Translations under genes and position numbers: made by a program
Shown: one piece after another, positions 36,470-45,232 of the stretch
Numbering within the stretch: position 1 is the first letter of the stretch
How the letters are laid out: each line of letters opens with the position of its first letter
The notes under the pieces: model-generated
What the model was told of the DNA's origin: nothing
Database searches by the model: none
Seen by the model: only the letters and a program-made list of their open reading frames with translations
Source of the DNA: Bacillota bacterium
Lineage (GTDB): Bacteria; Bacillota; Negativicutes; CTSoil-072
Length of the DNA stretch: 64,000 bases
Direction: 5' to 3'
Assembly (NCBI GenBank): GCA_017889545.1
Contig: JAGFZV010000009.1
Span: 62,001-126,000 of the forward strand

Positions 36470-37612
36470 TTATGGCAAATAATCCAGCGGATTCGTCGGC
36501 GAACCGTTCAGGCGCACCTCAAAATGAACATGCGGTCCTGTCGAATATCCGGTGGAACCGGCTCTGGCAATGACCTGCCCTTTGTTGACCCGCTGGCCTT
36601 CGCCAACTACCAAATCGGAATTATGCCCGTAAAGCGTAGACACTCCGCTGCCATGATCGATAATTACAGCCTTGCCATAGCCGCCCATCCAATCGGCATA
36701 AATTACCACGCCGCTATCGGCAGCAACTACAGGATCCCCATAATCAGCGCCAATATCCAGACCGGAATGATAGCGCGAGGTGCCAAAAATCGGATGAATA
36801 CGCCAGCCAAACGGCGACGTGATCGGACCGGACAGCGGCCACATCATCCTACCGGAACCGATACCGGCCGCTGAACTGCCGCCGGATTGGATATTGCGGA
36901 TCATCTGTTCAATCTGCCGGGACATTTCCACCAGTTCCTGATACGCCTGCTCCGCCATATCCCGTTCATAAACGGCTGAATCCAATACTGCCTTCCGTTC
37001 CTGGCGGCGCTTATCCGCTATTTGACGGTTCACTTCGGCCGCCTTCTGCAATTCGAGCAGTGCGGCGCGGTCCCGTTCCAATGCTGCTTTCTTCTCCAAA
37101 ACCAGCTGCCGCTCCGCCGCCACCTTGGCAATCAAAGCCGCATCCTGGTTCAATACTCTTTTTAAAATTTCCGTACGGGTGGCGAAATCAATAAAATCAG
37201 CCGAACCCAGCAAGACATCCAGATAATTTACCTGACCATTTTCATAGATATCGCGCATCCGTTTACTCAATACCTTATTACGAACAGCCAGATCTTTTTC
37301 TGTTTTTGCTAAAATTTCCGCATTCGTTTCAATCTGCTGCTCGGTGTATTTGCGTTTTGCTTCGATCGCCTTATATTCGCGCTGTGCAATATCCAAATCC
37401 GCTTCAATAGACCGCAGCTGTTCCGATATGCTGGCCACCTTGCGCTGAGCGGCATTTGTACGGCTCTGCTGAACCTCCATTTGTTCCTGGATCTGGCCCA
37501 GTTCCTGCTGCCGTTGTTGCACCTCATCCGCCAATACCGGAGCAACCGTAGTGAACAGCAGCGCACCAACGAGAAAAGCCGCAACGCCATAACGCGCCTT
37601 TTGGATCATCAT
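36470..37612 (-). CDS. Coiled-coil M23 murein hydrolase, probable FtsEX partner
   Basis: Secreted endopeptidase-type protein of 380 residues. Signal peptide (about 1-28, cleaved near VLADE), a long coiled coil (about 30-240, rich in Gln, Glu, Lys and Arg), then a LytM/M23 domain with HSGLDIGADYG and HVHFEVRLNG carrying the zinc ligands. This is the EnvC/PcsB-like arrangement used for FtsEX-gated hydrolases, though unlike EnvC the metal ligands are intact, so it is probably catalytically active. It starts 11 bases after ftsX. Two adjacent ATG codons (37612 and 37609) are both possible. Confidence 0.92.
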   Translation of the reverse strand: MMIQKARYGVAAFLVGALLFTTVAPVLADEVQQRQQELGQIQEQMEVQQSRTNAAQRKVASISEQLRSIEADLDIAQREYKAIEAKRKYTEQQIETNAEILAKTEKDLAVRNKVLSKRMRDIYENGQVNYLDVLLGSADFIDFATRTEILKRVLNQDAALIAKVAAERQLVLEKKAALERDRAALLELQKAAEVNRQIADKRRQERKAVLDSAVYERDMAEQAYQELVEMSRQIEQMIRNIQSGGSSAAGIGSGRMMWPLSGPITSPFGWRIHPIFGTSRYHSGLDIGADYGDPVVAADSGVVIYADWMGGYGKAVIIDHGSGVSTLYGHNSDLVVGEGQRVNKGQVIARAGSTGYSTGPHVHFEVRLNGSPTNPLDYLP

Positions 37613-37622
37613 TATCCCCCCA

Positions 37623-38516
37623 TCAGACTTTCATAAACCGTCTTAGCGAGATTGTACTGCCCAAAGCGCCAATCATCGCGCCAAGGACCAGCAACAGACC
37701 ACTGATATTGGCAATAAACGGCGAACGGGGAATTAACGGCAGGAACGCCAACGATTCATAGACCTTGCTGGTCAGCATCCCATACGCCTCCGCCAGGAGA
37801 AACACGGCAATCAAAGCGCCGCCCAACCCCAAAATCACGCCTTCAATTAAAAACGGCCAACGGATAAACCAGTCGGTAGCCCCGACATACTTCATAATGC
37901 CAATTTCTTTGCGACGGGCAAATACCGTGATCCGTATCGTATTCGAAATAATAAACAATGCCGCCAATGCCAGAAAAAGAATCAGCAAGACGCCAAACCA
38001 GCGCACCATCTTGGTCAGACTAAATAAATGTTCTACTACTTCCTGACCGAATTTCGTGGTTTCAATTCCTTTGAATTGGGCAATCGCCTGCGCAGTCGGC
38101 TTGACCATTTCCGGCTTGTCTACCTTGACCTCAAATCCATTCGGCAAAGGATTCGTATCGCCGAGAGCGGACAGCAACCCTTGCTGTTCCCCCAACCGCT
38201 GCTTGAAGCGGGTCATCGCTTCCTCCTTGCCGACAAACGTCACCATCGTTACACCGGGCAATTTGGTGATTTTCGTACCAACCTCACGCATCTCCCGGTC
38301 ACTCAGATTGTCTTGCAAATAGACCGAGATTTGCACCTGCGACTCCAAAACGGAAGCCATATGGTTCAAGTTCAGCACCATCACCAGAAACAAACCCAAA
38401 ATCAACATCGACAACGCTACCGTGCTGACCGAAGCGATGCTCATCAAACCATTGCGCTTGAGCGAGACAATAGCCTCGCGAATAAAATATTCCACTGTTC
38501 TAACCTTCATAGCCAT
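37623..38516 (-). CDS. ftsX: Cell division ABC transporter permease FtsX
   Basis: Membrane half of FtsEX, 297 residues. Topology is typical: one helix near residues 25-48, an extracellular loop of about 120 residues, then three helices in the C-terminal half (about 175-195, 225-245, 268-288). The loop is where the hydrolase partner would bind. AGGGG precedes the closely spaced ATG codons at 38516 and 38510. The start overlaps the ftsE end by 17 bases. Confidence 0.95.
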   Translation of the reverse strand: MAMKVRTVEYFIREAIVSLKRNGLMSIASVSTVALSMLILGLFLVMVLNLNHMASVLESQVQISVYLQDNLSDREMREVGTKITKLPGVTMVTFVGKEEAMTRFKQRLGEQQGLLSALGDTNPLPNGFEVKVDKPEMVKPTAQAIAQFKGIETTKFGQEVVEHLFSLTKMVRWFGVLLILFLALAALFIISNTIRITVFARRKEIGIMKYVGATDWFIRWPFLIEGVILGLGGALIAVFLLAEAYGMLTSKVYESLAFLPLIPRSPFIANISGLLLVLGAMIGALGSTISLRRFMKV

Positions 38517-39186
38517 ATACCCCTATTGCTTCATCGCGGACGATGCGGCCTTTTTCGATCGCAATAACCCGGCGTTTCATCGCGTCCACTACCGTCTTAT
38601 CGTGTGTCGCCATCACCAAAGTTGTTCCATCTTCGTTAATTTTCTCAAAAATCTTCATGATTTCCCAAGAAGTATCCGGATCCAGGTTGCCGGTCGGCTC
38701 ATCGGCAATAACCACCCGCGGCTTATTCACAATCGCCCGCGCGATCGCCACCCGCTGCTGCTCGCCGCCGGACAGTTCAGACGGCAAATTGCGGGCCAGG
38801 TCCCGCAGACCCACCAATTCAAGGACATGATTCACCCGCTTTTGAATTTCCCGGCGCGGCGCCTCAATCACTTCCATCGCAAACGCGACATTTTCGTGCA
38901 CGCTTTTATTGGGCAGTAAGCGATAATCCTGAAAAACAATCCCCAAACCGCGCCGCAAAAACGGCACCTCACGGAGTGACAATTCGGTTATATTGCGGCC
39001 ATTCACAATAATCTGCCCGTTCGTTGGCCATTCTTCCCGAAAAATCAATTTAATAAACGTCGATTTTCCAGCTCCGCTTGGTCCAACGACAAAAACAAAA
39101 TCCCCTTCGGCAATATTCACTGAAACGTCGGAGAGGGCAACAGAGCCATTGCTGTACACTTTGGAAACATCAGTCATTTGTATCAA
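38500..39186 (-). CDS. ftsE: Cell division ATP-binding protein FtsE
   Basis: ATPase half of FtsEX, 228 residues. Walker A GPSGAGKST, signature [14 protein letters not shown], Walker B VVIADEPTGNLD and the H-loop ATHDK are present. I place the start at a TTG (39186) that gives MIQMTDVSKVYSNG, the conserved FtsE N-terminus, with GGAG eight bases upstream; the ATG at 39177 would cut off three residues and is farther from GGAG. Confidence 0.95.
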   Translation of the reverse strand: MIQMTDVSKVYSNGSVALSDVSVNIAEGDFVFVVGPSGAGKSTFIKLIFREEWPTNGQIIVNGRNITELSLREVPFLRRGLGIVFQDYRLLPNKSVHENVAFAMEVIEAPRREIQKRVNHVLELVGLRDLARNLPSELSGGEQQRVAIARAIVNKPRVVIADEPTGNLDPDTSWEIMKIFEKINEDGTTLVMATHDKTVVDAMKRRVIAIEKGRIVRDEAIGVYGYEG

Positions 39187-39251
39187 AAATCCCACTCCCC
39201 CAGGCAATTTTGCCCATATCACACTTGCATTTCGACATGACGACCCAAAAC

Positions 39252-39325
39252 CCTTTTTTTACAAGCCAAAAAGCGGTTCGGTCAGGGTCGGGCAGTCAAC
39301 AGAACCGTCCCCCTGACCGAAAACC
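39252..39325 (-). terminator. Terminator with GGGGAC repeat motif, copy 2 (behind transketolase)
   Basis: On the minus strand CGGTTTTCGGTCAGGG pairs with CCCTGACCGAACCG, the loop carrying GGGACGGTTCTGTTGACTG; TTTTTGG follows and a longer T-run comes after. It ends the transketolase genes and belongs to the GGGGAC repeat family. Confidence 0.7.
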
Positions 39326-39359
39326 GTCGCTCAAACACATTCGCCAGCTTGCAAAAAAC

Positions 39360-40295
39360 CTACGCTTTGCGGGCAATGACCCGCTTTGCTGCAGCAACAA
39401 TATCCGCGGCAGTCAATTTATATTTTTTCAATAAAGCGGCCGGTGTTCCCGACTCGCCAAAAGTATCCAGAATCCCAACCCGTTCGGCCGGCGCCGGCGC
39501 ATGTTCCATCAGTACTTCGGCCACTGCACTGCCGAGACCGCCGTAAATGCTGTGTTCTTCACAAGTCACAATCGCCCCCGTATCCTTGGCAGCTTTCATA
39601 ATTGCCTGCGCATCAATCGGCTTGATCGTGGCCATATTTAAAACCCGCGCTTCCACTCCGTCCGCTTTAAGCAATTCAGCGGCTTCCAGAGCCGCAGCAG
39701 TCATCAACCCACAGGCAATCAGCGTGACATCGGCGCCCTCGCGCAATTGCGAGGCCCGGCCCAGTTCAAATTGATAATCAGCGCCAAACAGGTCCGGTAC
39801 CGCCATCCGCCCCAGGCGAATATAAACGGGCCCTTGATGCTTCACTGCAAATTCAATCGCGCCGCTTGTTTCCGCCGCATCGGCCGGCACAATCACCGTC
39901 ATATTCGGCAGCGTCCGCATGAGGGAAATATCCTCGACCGTTTGGTGCGAGGCACCGTCTTCGCCGACCGTCAAACCGGCATGCGTCGCCGCAATTTTCA
40001 CATTCAATTTCGGATAGCAAACCGAATTGCGGACCTGCTCATAGGCACGGCCGGTCGCAAACATCGCAAACGTCGAGGCAAACGGGATTTTGCCCGCAGC
40101 AGCCAACCCGGCCGCCGTCCCAATCATATTCTGTTCCGCAATCCCGCAGTTAAAAAACCGGTCAGGATATGCTTTGGCAAACACATTCGTTTTTGTTGAC
40201 TTTGACAAATCCGCATCCAACACAACAATATCTTTATTCACAGCGCCGAGATCCTTCAGCGTTTCTCCGTACGCATCGCGAGTTGCTTTAGCCAT
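39360..40295 (-). CDS. Transketolase, C-terminal (pyrimidine/transketolase-C) subunit
   Basis: Second half of a two-subunit transketolase, 311 residues, supplying the pyrimidine-binding part of the thiamine diphosphate site and the C-terminal domain. Markers include GIAEQNMIGTAAGLA, FATGRAYEQVRNSVCYP and THAGLTVGEDGASHQTVEDI. It follows the N-terminal subunit by 27 bases. Split transketolases are common in Clostridia and Archaea. Either pentose phosphate chemistry or a related ketose transfer is likely; 1-deoxyxylulose phosphate synthase is excluded by the split size and motifs. Confidence 0.94.
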   Translation of the reverse strand: MAKATRDAYGETLKDLGAVNKDIVVLDADLSKSTKTNVFAKAYPDRFFNCGIAEQNMIGTAAGLAAAGKIPFASTFAMFATGRAYEQVRNSVCYPKLNVKIAATHAGLTVGEDGASHQTVEDISLMRTLPNMTVIVPADAAETSGAIEFAVKHQGPVYIRLGRMAVPDLFGADYQFELGRASQLREGADVTLIACGLMTAAALEAAELLKADGVEARVLNMATIKPIDAQAIMKAAKDTGAIVTCEEHSIYGGLGSAVAEVLMEHAPAPAERVGILDTFGESGTPAALLKKYKLTAADIVAAAKRVIARKA

Positions 40296-40322
40296 CGTTC
40301 ATCACACCTCAATCTTTTAAAA

Positions 40323-41159
40323 TTAATCCAGCAAATCCTGCAAAAATAACTCGCATTGCTCCGCAGTCGGCGCCTTGCCATGCCAGTCAACCACATTTTC
40401 CATCTGACATACGCCTTTTCCTTTGACGGTGCGGGCGACAATCATCGTCGGTTTGCCTTTGACTGTCTGGGCGATTTGCACTGCATCGTAAATCGCCTGG
40501 TAGTCGTGGCCGTCAATCTCCAGGACATTCCAGCCAAACGCCCGCCACTTTTCGGGGATCGGCAGCGGCGACATGATTTCGCCGATCGGACCGTCGATCT
40601 GCAGACCGTTATAATCCACAAACGCCGTCACGTTGTCCAGCTTGTAATGGGCGGCCAGCATCGCTGCTTCCCAGACCTGTCCCTCTTCCAATTCTCCATC
40701 GCCCAGCATCGCATATACGCGGTAATCCCGGTTATCCAACCGGGCCGCCAGCGCCATTCCATTCGCAGCGCTCAAGCCCTGTCCCAACGACCCGGTCGAC
40801 ATATCCACTCCGGGCACGTCCTTCATGCTCGGGTGGCCCTGCAGCCGGCTGTCAATTTTGCGGAAAGTCAGCAATTCCTCCTGGGGAAAATAGCCCCGCT
40901 CAGCCAAAACCGAGTACAAGACCGGTGCAGCGTGACCTTTGGACAGTACAAAGCGATCCCGGTTAGGATCCGTCGCCTGATCCGCCCCTGTTTTCAGCAC
41001 ATGAAAATACAACACCGTTAAAATATCCGTTGCTGACAACGAACCTCCCGGATGTCCGGATTTCGCTTCTGTAACCATTGAGATAATGTTCCGGCGAATT
41101 GAAGTCGCATGTTTTGTCAATTCTTGCAGCTGCGCGTCTGTCAATTTGATTGTTTCCAT
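40323..41159 (-). CDS. Transketolase, N-terminal (TPP-binding) subunit
   Basis: First half of the split transketolase, 278 residues. The thiamine diphosphate motif is MLGDGELEEGQVWEAAMLA, ending in DNVTAFVDYNGLQIDG; SGHPGGSLSATDILTVLYF near residue 34 and KGHAAPVLYSVLAERGYFP are also typical. The ATG at 41159 is preferred over one six bases upstream because AAGGGGG is spaced correctly only for it. Confidence 0.94.
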   Translation of the reverse strand: METIKLTDAQLQELTKHATSIRRNIISMVTEAKSGHPGGSLSATDILTVLYFHVLKTGADQATDPNRDRFVLSKGHAAPVLYSVLAERGYFPQEELLTFRKIDSRLQGHPSMKDVPGVDMSTGSLGQGLSAANGMALAARLDNRDYRVYAMLGDGELEEGQVWEAAMLAAHYKLDNVTAFVDYNGLQIDGPIGEIMSPLPIPEKWRAFGWNVLEIDGHDYQAIYDAVQIAQTVKGKPTMIVARTVKGKGVCQMENVVDWHGKAPTAEQCELFLQDLLD

Positions 41160-41228
41160 CGTCATCCCCCTTAAAACTCGAATTAAATTCTCTCTAAGAG
41201 TTTCTTTACATTTTGTTATGCAAATATC

Positions 41229-42332
41229 CTAAAATCGGCGCCGTTTCGCCAGCAGTTCCAGCGCGAGTTCCGCGTTGCGGAAAGCTTTGGCCCGCAAACC
41301 GCTGATCGGTTCCTCCCAGTCTTTTCGATTGCTTTTTCCGGTCAGCCCCAGCGCTTCCACTTTTGCCATCAGCCCTTCCACCGTTACGTTCTGCAGCGTC
41401 CCGGCATTCCGGTCCCCCAACGTTTCCAAAAACCGGTCGATCTTCGGATCATAGGAAATCCCAATCAAAGGCGTGCGCATGACCGCGGAAAAAATCAGCG
41501 CATGCAGACGGACCGCGATCAGCAGATCCAGATTTCCAACCAGGGACAGCAATTCGGCTGTTGTATATTCTTCCTGCAGGACTACGGCCTGCTGTTTCAT
41601 CTGCTTCGTAATTTTACGAGCCGCCGCAACATCATCCGGCGACTGCATCGGAATAAAAACCACCCGTGCACCCATTTCAGCAATCAGGCGATCCGCTGTT
41701 TGTGCAAGCACACGCTTATAATGCAGCCAATCACGCCATTCCCGCACAAAAAAACCAACGAGCGGGGCTGCGCCCTCCAAGCCATTCTTCCGCAGAATCA
41801 GCCGCCCGATTTCCTTATCCACCGGGTGCAGAGCCAATACCGGATCCGCGGTAACATGCACCGGCGGTTTGGTAATTTGCAAATAACGCAATTCCTCACG
41901 GGAGCCTTCGTCGCGAACCGTAATCAGATCCACGCGATTGCCAACGCGCCGCATCATCGCTTTCGCCAGCGCACCGCGCACCGGCCCAATGCCCTGCGCA
42001 TACAGCATAACCGGTTTACCCAGTTTCTTGGCCAGCCACACAACGCTCAGATAATAATATAAGCTCCGGTTGCTGGTGACATCCTGCAACAGGCTCCCTC
42101 CACCGCTGATCAACAGGTCGCTGCGTGCCAAAACACGCGCCATGCCCGCATAATTCATGCGATGCACCGCCGCAACTCCGTGACGGCGGCGGGTATCTTC
42201 CGGATCACCGGACATCACAGTCAATTTTATCTTCGGATCCAAATCTTCGAACGCTTCGATCATAGCAGCCAGCATCGCTTCATCACCGGCATTACCAAAA
42301 CCGTAATAACCGGAAATTACAATCTCTGTCAT
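41229..42332 (-). CDS. csaB: Polysaccharide pyruvyl transferase CsaB
   Basis: Adds ketal-linked pyruvate to a secondary cell-wall polysaccharide, the ligand of SLH-domain proteins in Bacillus. The 367-residue protein starts MTEIVISGYYGFGNAGDEA, has SGGGSLLQDVTSNRSLYYY and the C-terminal half-fold RLHALIFSAVMRTPLIGISYD with the conserved His. The ATG at 42332 overlaps the end of the DUF5693 gene by four bases (ATGA), so the two are coupled. In Negativicutes SLH proteins bind polyaminated peptidoglycan, so the acceptor here is uncertain. Confidence 0.93.
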   Translation of the reverse strand: MTEIVISGYYGFGNAGDEAMLAAMIEAFEDLDPKIKLTVMSGDPEDTRRRHGVAAVHRMNYAGMARVLARSDLLISGGGSLLQDVTSNRSLYYYLSVVWLAKKLGKPVMLYAQGIGPVRGALAKAMMRRVGNRVDLITVRDEGSREELRYLQITKPPVHVTADPVLALHPVDKEIGRLILRKNGLEGAAPLVGFFVREWRDWLHYKRVLAQTADRLIAEMGARVVFIPMQSPDDVAAARKITKQMKQQAVVLQEEYTTAELLSLVGNLDLLIAVRLHALIFSAVMRTPLIGISYDPKIDRFLETLGDRNAGTLQNVTVEGLMAKVEALGLTGKSNRKDWEEPISGLRAKAFRNAELALELLAKRRRF

Positions 42333-44380
42333 CGGCGGGCGGTCTCCTTCCCTAAGCAAAACGACAGATAATGCAGAATCTGAACACCAACCACCGCTAA
42401 AATTCCCACCACAGCGCCCAACGCCAGCCCGTCAAGACCGCGAACGAATGACATGAACACCGGCGTACGCATATGAGCAAAGGTCTCCACCAAGGAACCC
42501 TGACCGATCGTCGCCAGGATAACCAGCCCAAAATGCAGCATCCGCGGCCATTGTCGCCAAGCTGCCATAACAGCCAGGAAAAATGCCGGATGACCGATTA
42601 AAAATTCTTTCTCGCGCGGTCTGGCATACATCGCATCTTCCAAAAATGCACGCAGCCGCAGTTCAAAATCAGGTACCGGCACGCCTGCCGTATGGCCGGA
42701 CCGTCCGACAAAAACCCATGCAACCAGAGCAACCCCGGCTGCAATCAGCATCGTCTTCACATACAGAGGATAATCCAGGAGCTTGACAACCTGTTCCCAT
42801 GCCCCTCGTACATCATGCGCCCCTGTAGTCTTAAATACTTCATAACGGGTCAAATACACCAACGATATCAAAATCAACGGCATCACAAACGTCAATTTTA
42901 CGCCGCGATAAATTTCCATCTCCAGGAAAAAACGAACATCGCCTAACGCGGCACTAATATAAAAGCCGCCGATCATCGACAGCAAAACCGTAATCGTCAA
43001 ACCGCACAGCCCGTCACGAAGGATGCGCAGCACCGAAGCGCCTCTTGCAGGCGCAAGACTCCGCCAACGGTCCAACTGCCAAGTCATTGCCAATACGGGG
43101 AACAAGACCGCACTCGCCAATGCAGTCGCCTGCCGCACCAGCATGCCACCGCCTTTCAATACGGGTACCGCCAGCAGCAGCGTCAATAACAGCCACAAAA
43201 CATATTGATACCTTGGCGCAAACGGCCGCAGCTGCGTCAGGAATAAGACACCGGCCGCCACTGCCCCCGCAATCACAACCGTCAGCAGCCACGGACTTGG
43301 AAAGAAAGGCGGAAACGTTCCGGCTTTCCCGATCAACAATCCGCGCGCCGTCATCTGGTCCCGCACGCCGGCAATATATTCCACATTCGTTTCCAGCAGC
43401 GTTTTCCCCGGCTCAGGTTTATCAAACTTACGCAGCAGATTAATGCGAATATTGCGTTCCAAATCGGTGATCGCCCAGCGGTGCACCGCCTCACTCAGTT
43501 TGAGTTTCGGCTGTTCTTCCTTTGGAATCACATACACCCGGGCGGCTTTGTAGCCATTCAAAGCCGCAAGAGCCATAAGGCCCTCCTGCTTCACAAACTG
43601 CAGCTGCAGCGGATGCTCAATCATCCCCAGCGTCAAATCCCGCTCCCGCATCTTCTCTACGGTCAAATTCAACTGTCTCGGATACCCCAAGGCCTCTTCG
43701 CCAACAAACATCAGCATCGATACCTGCTCCACCGACGACAGGCGGTCAAACACCGCCTCCACATCCTCCGCCCGTACCTTAACATAGTTCGTCGGCCGCG
43801 CGACAACAAAAAAACCATACCCCGCGACATCCTTCATCTCTGAAACCGATAATCCCAGGTTCCACTTGACCACCTTTTCATAATTCGCCTTGGCCGCCAA
43901 AATATTGCTGCTCCCTGGCAGCAGCCGCACCCGGTCGGGGCTTAGCCGGCGGATCAGATCGCTCTGCACCTCGGCAAATACCGCCGGATCCTGTCCGATC
44001 ACATAAATATCTTCCGCTTCAATCTGTCCCATTTCAACCATCGACCGCCAATAAGGGTCAGACAGCGTCCCGGTGCGATACTGATGCAAAAAATGCGTTC
44101 CGGGCATCGCAGTCACTTTGCCGCTCTTGTTTAATTTTTCCAATGTTGTTTCATACACAGCCAGAGAAGTCAATCCAGCGTCCTTAAATTGCTGCATCAA
44201 AACAGGCGCAGGAACTCCTTCCACCTCCGCCAATTCCACAATATCTTCATAATCCATCACCATTTCAACACGCAAGTTGGCGCCTTCCAACGCGTGCCGC
44301 TGCCAACCAATAGCCAGAGCAGCGATTAGCCCGAGAAAGATCATCACGATCAAAACCCGGTTATACCTGCAATCCGTCAA
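42329..44380 (-). CDS. DUF5693 family membrane protein
   Basis: A 683-residue protein with one N-terminal anchor (about residues 9-25), a soluble region of about 330 residues, and a C-terminal membrane region of about eight or nine helices (about 360-680). I recognise it as the DUF5693 family, which commonly neighbours csaB; no biochemical function is known to me. It starts with TTG (44380), GGTGGGAG being well placed. The stop overlaps the csaB start. The pairing suggests a step in synthesis, export or ligation of the pyruvylated envelope polymer; that is inference. Confidence 0.85.
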   Translation of the reverse strand: MTDCRYNRVLIVMIFLGLIAALAIGWQRHALEGANLRVEMVMDYEDIVELAEVEGVPAPVLMQQFKDAGLTSLAVYETTLEKLNKSGKVTAMPGTHFLHQYRTGTLSDPYWRSMVEMGQIEAEDIYVIGQDPAVFAEVQSDLIRRLSPDRVRLLPGSSNILAAKANYEKVVKWNLGLSVSEMKDVAGYGFFVVARPTNYVKVRAEDVEAVFDRLSSVEQVSMLMFVGEEALGYPRQLNLTVEKMRERDLTLGMIEHPLQLQFVKQEGLMALAALNGYKAARVYVIPKEEQPKLKLSEAVHRWAITDLERNIRINLLRKFDKPEPGKTLLETNVEYIAGVRDQMTARGLLIGKAGTFPPFFPSPWLLTVVIAGAVAAGVLFLTQLRPFAPRYQYVLWLLLTLLLAVPVLKGGGMLVRQATALASAVLFPVLAMTWQLDRWRSLAPARGASVLRILRDGLCGLTITVLLSMIGGFYISAALGDVRFFLEMEIYRGVKLTFVMPLILISLVYLTRYEVFKTTGAHDVRGAWEQVVKLLDYPLYVKTMLIAAGVALVAWVFVGRSGHTAGVPVPDFELRLRAFLEDAMYARPREKEFLIGHPAFFLAVMAAWRQWPRMLHFGLVILATIGQGSLVETFAHMRTPVFMSFVRGLDGLALGAVVGILAVVGVQILHYLSFCLGKETARR

Positions 44381-44534
44381 AATACTCCCACCTTGCTTTA
44401 ATCTTTTCCATCCTAAGCCAACATCCAGTTGCTTATTTTCAAAGTATGCATAACATGATTTTTATTCGGGATACGCAGTCAAATTCCTGCCGCTGTCAGA
44501 AATCTTAGTATTCGGACAACCGTCTACCCGCGGA

Positions 44535-45227
44535 TCAAAGAGACCGGCTATCCATATACACGATTATCCTGCCTTGCTCCATCACAATTTCGCGCACTCC
44601 CACGGCAAACGGCAACTGCCGCAAATCAGCCAATGGGATTTCCGTCAGCAAAGCACCGCTGATATTGCCCGCCAGCCCATCATTCAAACTAAAATGTTCC
44701 GTGACAAAACGGATCTGCCGATCATCACCGACAATCCGTCCATCCAGATTCACTTTGACCGCGATTGGCCCGATAATAACCAATTGAGCGTCGATCGCTA
44801 CCCGACCGTCACGCACTGTCACGGCCGCATTTTTGACGTACTTCACATTTGCATTCAAATAACGGGACAGTTCTTCCTGCGTAATCACACCGGACAATTC
44901 GATTTTTTCAGCCGATGACAAAACAAGGCGCCGGTCGCGCAAAAGCGCAGGCATATCAATAGACGCAGCCGAAATCACTACATTCATTTCCTGAAATACA
45001 AGCCGGCCCGTTTGCGCCTTGACTGCCGAAATCGCCACCTCGTCAAACGTACCGCCCAACATAAGAAATGCCGGCGTTTTCGTGACTTTGGCAGTAATCT
45101 GCTCCGTCTGCATCTGATTTCCCACACTGCGGGCAATAAAATCCGAAACGAGCCAAGGGAGAACAAATTGCGCCGCTATACCCAGTAACAACGCTAATGC
45201 CAGCAAGCCGGCAAACCAACGTCTCAT
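44535..45227 (-). CDS. DUF2993 (LmeA-like) lipid-binding protein
   Basis: A 230-residue protein with an N-terminal signal/anchor (about residues 5-25, FAGLLALALLLGIAAQFVLP) and a beta-rich body matching the DUF2993 pattern (FIARSVGNQMQTEQITAKVT; VRDGRVAIDAQLVIIG). LmeA of mycobacteria is a periplasmic phospholipid-binding protein needed for lipomannan elongation. ATG 45227 is preceded by GGGGTGA, which contains the prfB stop; a GTG at 45236 is an alternative. It follows prfB and precedes DUF5693-csaB on the same strand, so an envelope role is plausible. Confidence 0.82.
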   Translation of the reverse strand: MRRWFAGLLALALLLGIAAQFVLPWLVSDFIARSVGNQMQTEQITAKVTKTPAFLMLGGTFDEVAISAVKAQTGRLVFQEMNVVISAASIDMPALLRDRRLVLSSAEKIELSGVITQEELSRYLNANVKYVKNAAVTVRDGRVAIDAQLVIIGPIAVKVNLDGRIVGDDRQIRFVTEHFSLNDGLAGNISGALLTEIPLADLRQLPFAVGVREIVMEQGRIIVYMDSRSL

Positions 45228-45232
45228 ACCGC

